Notes under the pieces: generated by a model
Told to the model about the DNA's origin: nothing
Database searches by the model: none
Seen by the model: the letters and a program-made list of their open reading frames with translations, nothing else
From: Myxocyprinus asiaticus
Taxonomy: Eukaryota > Chordata > Actinopteri > Cypriniformes > Catostomidae
NCBI RefSeq assembly: GCF_019703515.2
Contig: NC_059348.1
Coordinates: 23,298,156 to 23,362,155, forward strand
Length of the DNA: 64,000 nucleotides
Reading direction: 5' to 3'
Made by a program: the position numbers and the translations under genes
In this document: positions 61,866 to 64,000 of the stretch, piece by piece
Numbering within the stretch: position 1 is the stretch's first letter
Layout of the letters: every line of letters begins with the position of its first letter

Positions 61866-63258
61866 TTCCTGTTGAGTGAACGCTGGCATATCTGTCTGCC
61901 GCTGCTCTCCGGTTTATAAAGCAGCGACCTCATGAAATCAAGTTTTATGATACTCTTTTATGGATAATGGTCTGTTGAATTTTCTTTTTTTGGAAACTAC
62001 ACTACACCTTCACCCGACCAACACAAACCATTCTCTCTACACTTTAAACTCCACGTCATCCTCTCTTCTGCCTGGATTACATTGGGGTAAACAAACTGCT
62101 GCACTCACCGAATGCCTTCACCAGGAATATTGTGTTCAGTTTCAAATGGGCCACCAGATTCCCTGCCCATCATCCATGACCAGTGGGGCTGGAGACTGGA
62201 ATTCAGGTCGTGTTGGTGGATCATTGAGGATGCTCTGCCTTCTGTTGCCCATCCTGGCCTACTGGAGTTTAGCTGCTGGCCCTTGCCAGTTTCAGTTGCA
62301 AGCTCCCTGCCTGTTTGCAGGATCATGCTGTTATTTTGCTTCCAATATGGTTTTATATTACTCATCCCTGGAATTACGGCATCTGAATTCTTCAGCCCAA
62401 CTGTCAGCTGGAGTTTACAACTATTGCACTGCCCTTGGAATTGCGTGTTGCCCCTGGTAAGTCCATTGAGGGTTACACCAACATCCCAGCATATTCCCGG
62501 CTGACATAACTGACAACCACCACATACTGGACATTGGTCTTCACGTTGTCGCCCTCCGACTTGTGCAAGGGATTTGAAGTGGGGGGTCATTTTCGATAAT
62601 CTCAGCAGGCTAAAACACACATCTTTTACTCCAGCAAAAAATACAGATGTCACCACCATTAAGATGGCCCTCATAAATGCACGATCAGTATCGAACAAGT
62701 CTTTTATTTTGAACAACTTTTTTAGATCACAATTATTGGACTGTTTATTCATCACTGAGACCTGGCTGAATCCTAGTGAACAAATGGCCCTGGAGGATCT
62801 AACACCGCATTTTAAATTCTCCAAGGACTTCAGGGCAAGGAGATGGTGTTGCCACTGTTTTTAGAAACTCTTTTAAATACAGAATGCTACCTACAGACAT
62901 GTATTCCAGTTCTGAGGTCCAACTATTAAAGTTTGACGCCCTGGGTCCTGCCTTATGTGCACAGACCTCCCAGATTTAATAGGGACTTTATTGGACAATT
63001 TTTAGACTCTCTCTGGACTGGTGTCATGCGGTGACAAGACTCCTGATTCTTGGGGATTTTAATATCCACGTATGCTGCTGTCCATCGAAACCACTGGTAA
63101 ATCAATTTCTCTCCCTCACTGAGTCTTTAAATTTAGTTCAAGACGTTTCACAGCCTTGGCTAAATGACGTCACCTGTGATCTCGGGCAAGAGTGTAGAAA
63201 AGCGGTGCACAAGAGGAAAAGAGACAATCTTCAGATCTCTTTTGACATCTTAAAGGTG
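61866..63258 (+). pseudogene. 5' half of an L2-type LINE with endonuclease domain
   Basis: From about 62640 the plus strand encodes an apurinic-endonuclease domain: ALINARSVSNKSFILNNFF, LFITETWLNPSEQ, and after frameshifts LILGDFNIHVCC and LTESLNLVQDVSQPW. These match the exo/endonuclease order of L2/CR1 LINEs. The stretch 61866-62580 upstream is probably its leader/ORF1 (weak evidence). It stops at an inserted minus-strand LINE at 63259. Confidence 0.65.
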
Positions 63259-64000
63259 TCTTTTTTTTTTTTTTGTCATTAACAATTTTTATTGATTCCA
63301 AACTCAAATCAACACAAACGGCACATGAAAACACAAAATCAACTTTCATCAATATACAGAACCAAAAAACGTGGGCTATGTCCCCATCCTCCAACTGGCA
63401 TTGCCAGCAAGTAGGTGTGTCTTTAAGGCCAAGCCTATACAATCTAGAATGAACCCAATAAAAACAATGCAGAAGCTTAAATTGAATGAGGCGCACCCTT
63501 GCATCCCTAGACATAGACTTGACATTTTTAAAAATCCTACCTCATTCTTCATCCTCCAGTACTAAATTCAAGTCTCTCTCCCATAACTTAAGATGTTAAA
63601 ACCCCGTCCCCTAGACTCTGAATTAGCCAGGAATAGTACGCTGAAGCCTCGTGACCCTTTCCAAAAGCAGCAAGTACCATTTCAAGAGTGTCTGCCGCTT
63701 TAGGGGACTGCGTATTACACCCAAAGGTGGTACAAAGTAGATTGCACAGCTGTAAGTACCTGAAGAATTGAGATCTCAGAATCCCAAACCGCTGTATAAT
63801 ATTTTCAAAGGATCTCAAAGCTCCATTTTCATACAGGTCACCCAGCGTAGCAACTCCCTTCTCAATCCATTCTGTCCAGCAGAAAGGGGACTTGTTAATG
63901 CACAATTTAGGGTTTAACCAAATACTTGCGGCAACGTTCAGGTAAATGTCTGAATTGAACACGCGGGAAACTTCTGTCCACACTAAATGCATGTGCGAGA
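63259..64000 (-). pseudogene. 3' end of an L1/Tx1-type LINE, running off the window
   Basis: A T14 run (63261-63274) is the poly(A) tail of a minus-strand insertion, preceded by an AATAAA on that strand (63288-63293). The minus strand encodes the C-terminal part of ORF2: WTEWIEKGVATLGDLYENG and, after a frameshift, ARVRLIQFKLLHCFYWVHSR, LGLKDTPTCWQCQLEDGDIA, HVFWFC. The 5' part lies outside the window. Confidence 0.7.

Noticed and set aside
62105..62824. 239-codon open frame on the minus strand
   Set aside because: It lies opposite the L2 endonuclease region (ALINARSVSNK..., ETWLNPSEQ on the plus strand). The translated sequence has no family likeness and looks like an antisense shadow.
55831..64000. 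Search for the next upstream gk5 exon (the MGTGTFLDINTG region of the family)
   Set aside because: No minus-strand frame with that content and flanking splice sites was found. The interval is transposon sequence, so the exon must lie beyond the window.
1..64000. CRISPR arrays, operons, riboswitches, bacterial promoters, rRNA or intact tRNA genes
   Set aside because: None seen. The window is animal nuclear DNA; short periodic tracts are microsatellites, not spacer arrays.

Overview
This is a piece of teleost fish chromosome, most likely from a cyprinid. The evidence is vertebrate intron/exon genes with GT-AG introns, a fish-type liver transferrin gene, many Tc1-family transposons, L2-type LINEs, and abundant palindromic MITE-like elements of cyprinid type. 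There is no bacterial or viral organisation and no CRISPR.

Four protein-coding genes can be rebuilt exon by exon, all on the minus strand. From right to left they are: (1) the 3' part of gk5 (six last exons, 50731-55830; earlier exons lie beyond the window); (2) ppp1r7, the SDS22 leucine-rich-repeat regulator of PP1 (10 coding exons, 39834-46474, 345 aa); (3) ubxn7, a UBA-UAS-UIM-UBX adaptor of p97/VCP (11 coding exons, 28637-38322, 518 aa); (4) a serum transferrin, tfa-like (17 coding exons, 9298-18409, 676 aa). Exon phases were checked junction by junction and all three complete genes give uninterrupted reading frames. The transferrin is the most interesting product. Its C-lobe keeps all iron and anion ligands. 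Its N-lobe has lost both ligand tyrosines and the anion-binding arginine.

The four genes belong to unrelated pathways (iron transport, ubiquitin/p97, PP1 control, glycerol phosphorylation). Their common strand looks like co-orientation, not an operon. ppp1r7 ends only 1.5 kb upstream of the ubxn7 start codon.

The rest is mobile-element debris. The left 9 kb holds an inverted-repeat DNA element, a CpG-richer stretch that may be a promoter/5' exon on the minus strand, and a DIRS-like gag fragment. The 10 kb between transferrin and ubxn7 has no gene I can support. Introns of all four genes carry Tc1 relics and palindromic MITEs. The large gk5 intron (from 55831 to the window end) is almost wholly transposon. 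An L2 LINE is split by two near-identical Tc1 elements, the first of which still has an almost complete DD34E transposase (58046-59065). Beyond it are a second L2 with an endonuclease domain and a minus-strand L1/Tx1-type LINE cut by the window end. At 47910-49420 there is a decayed element of the Sleeping Beauty-type Tc1 group.
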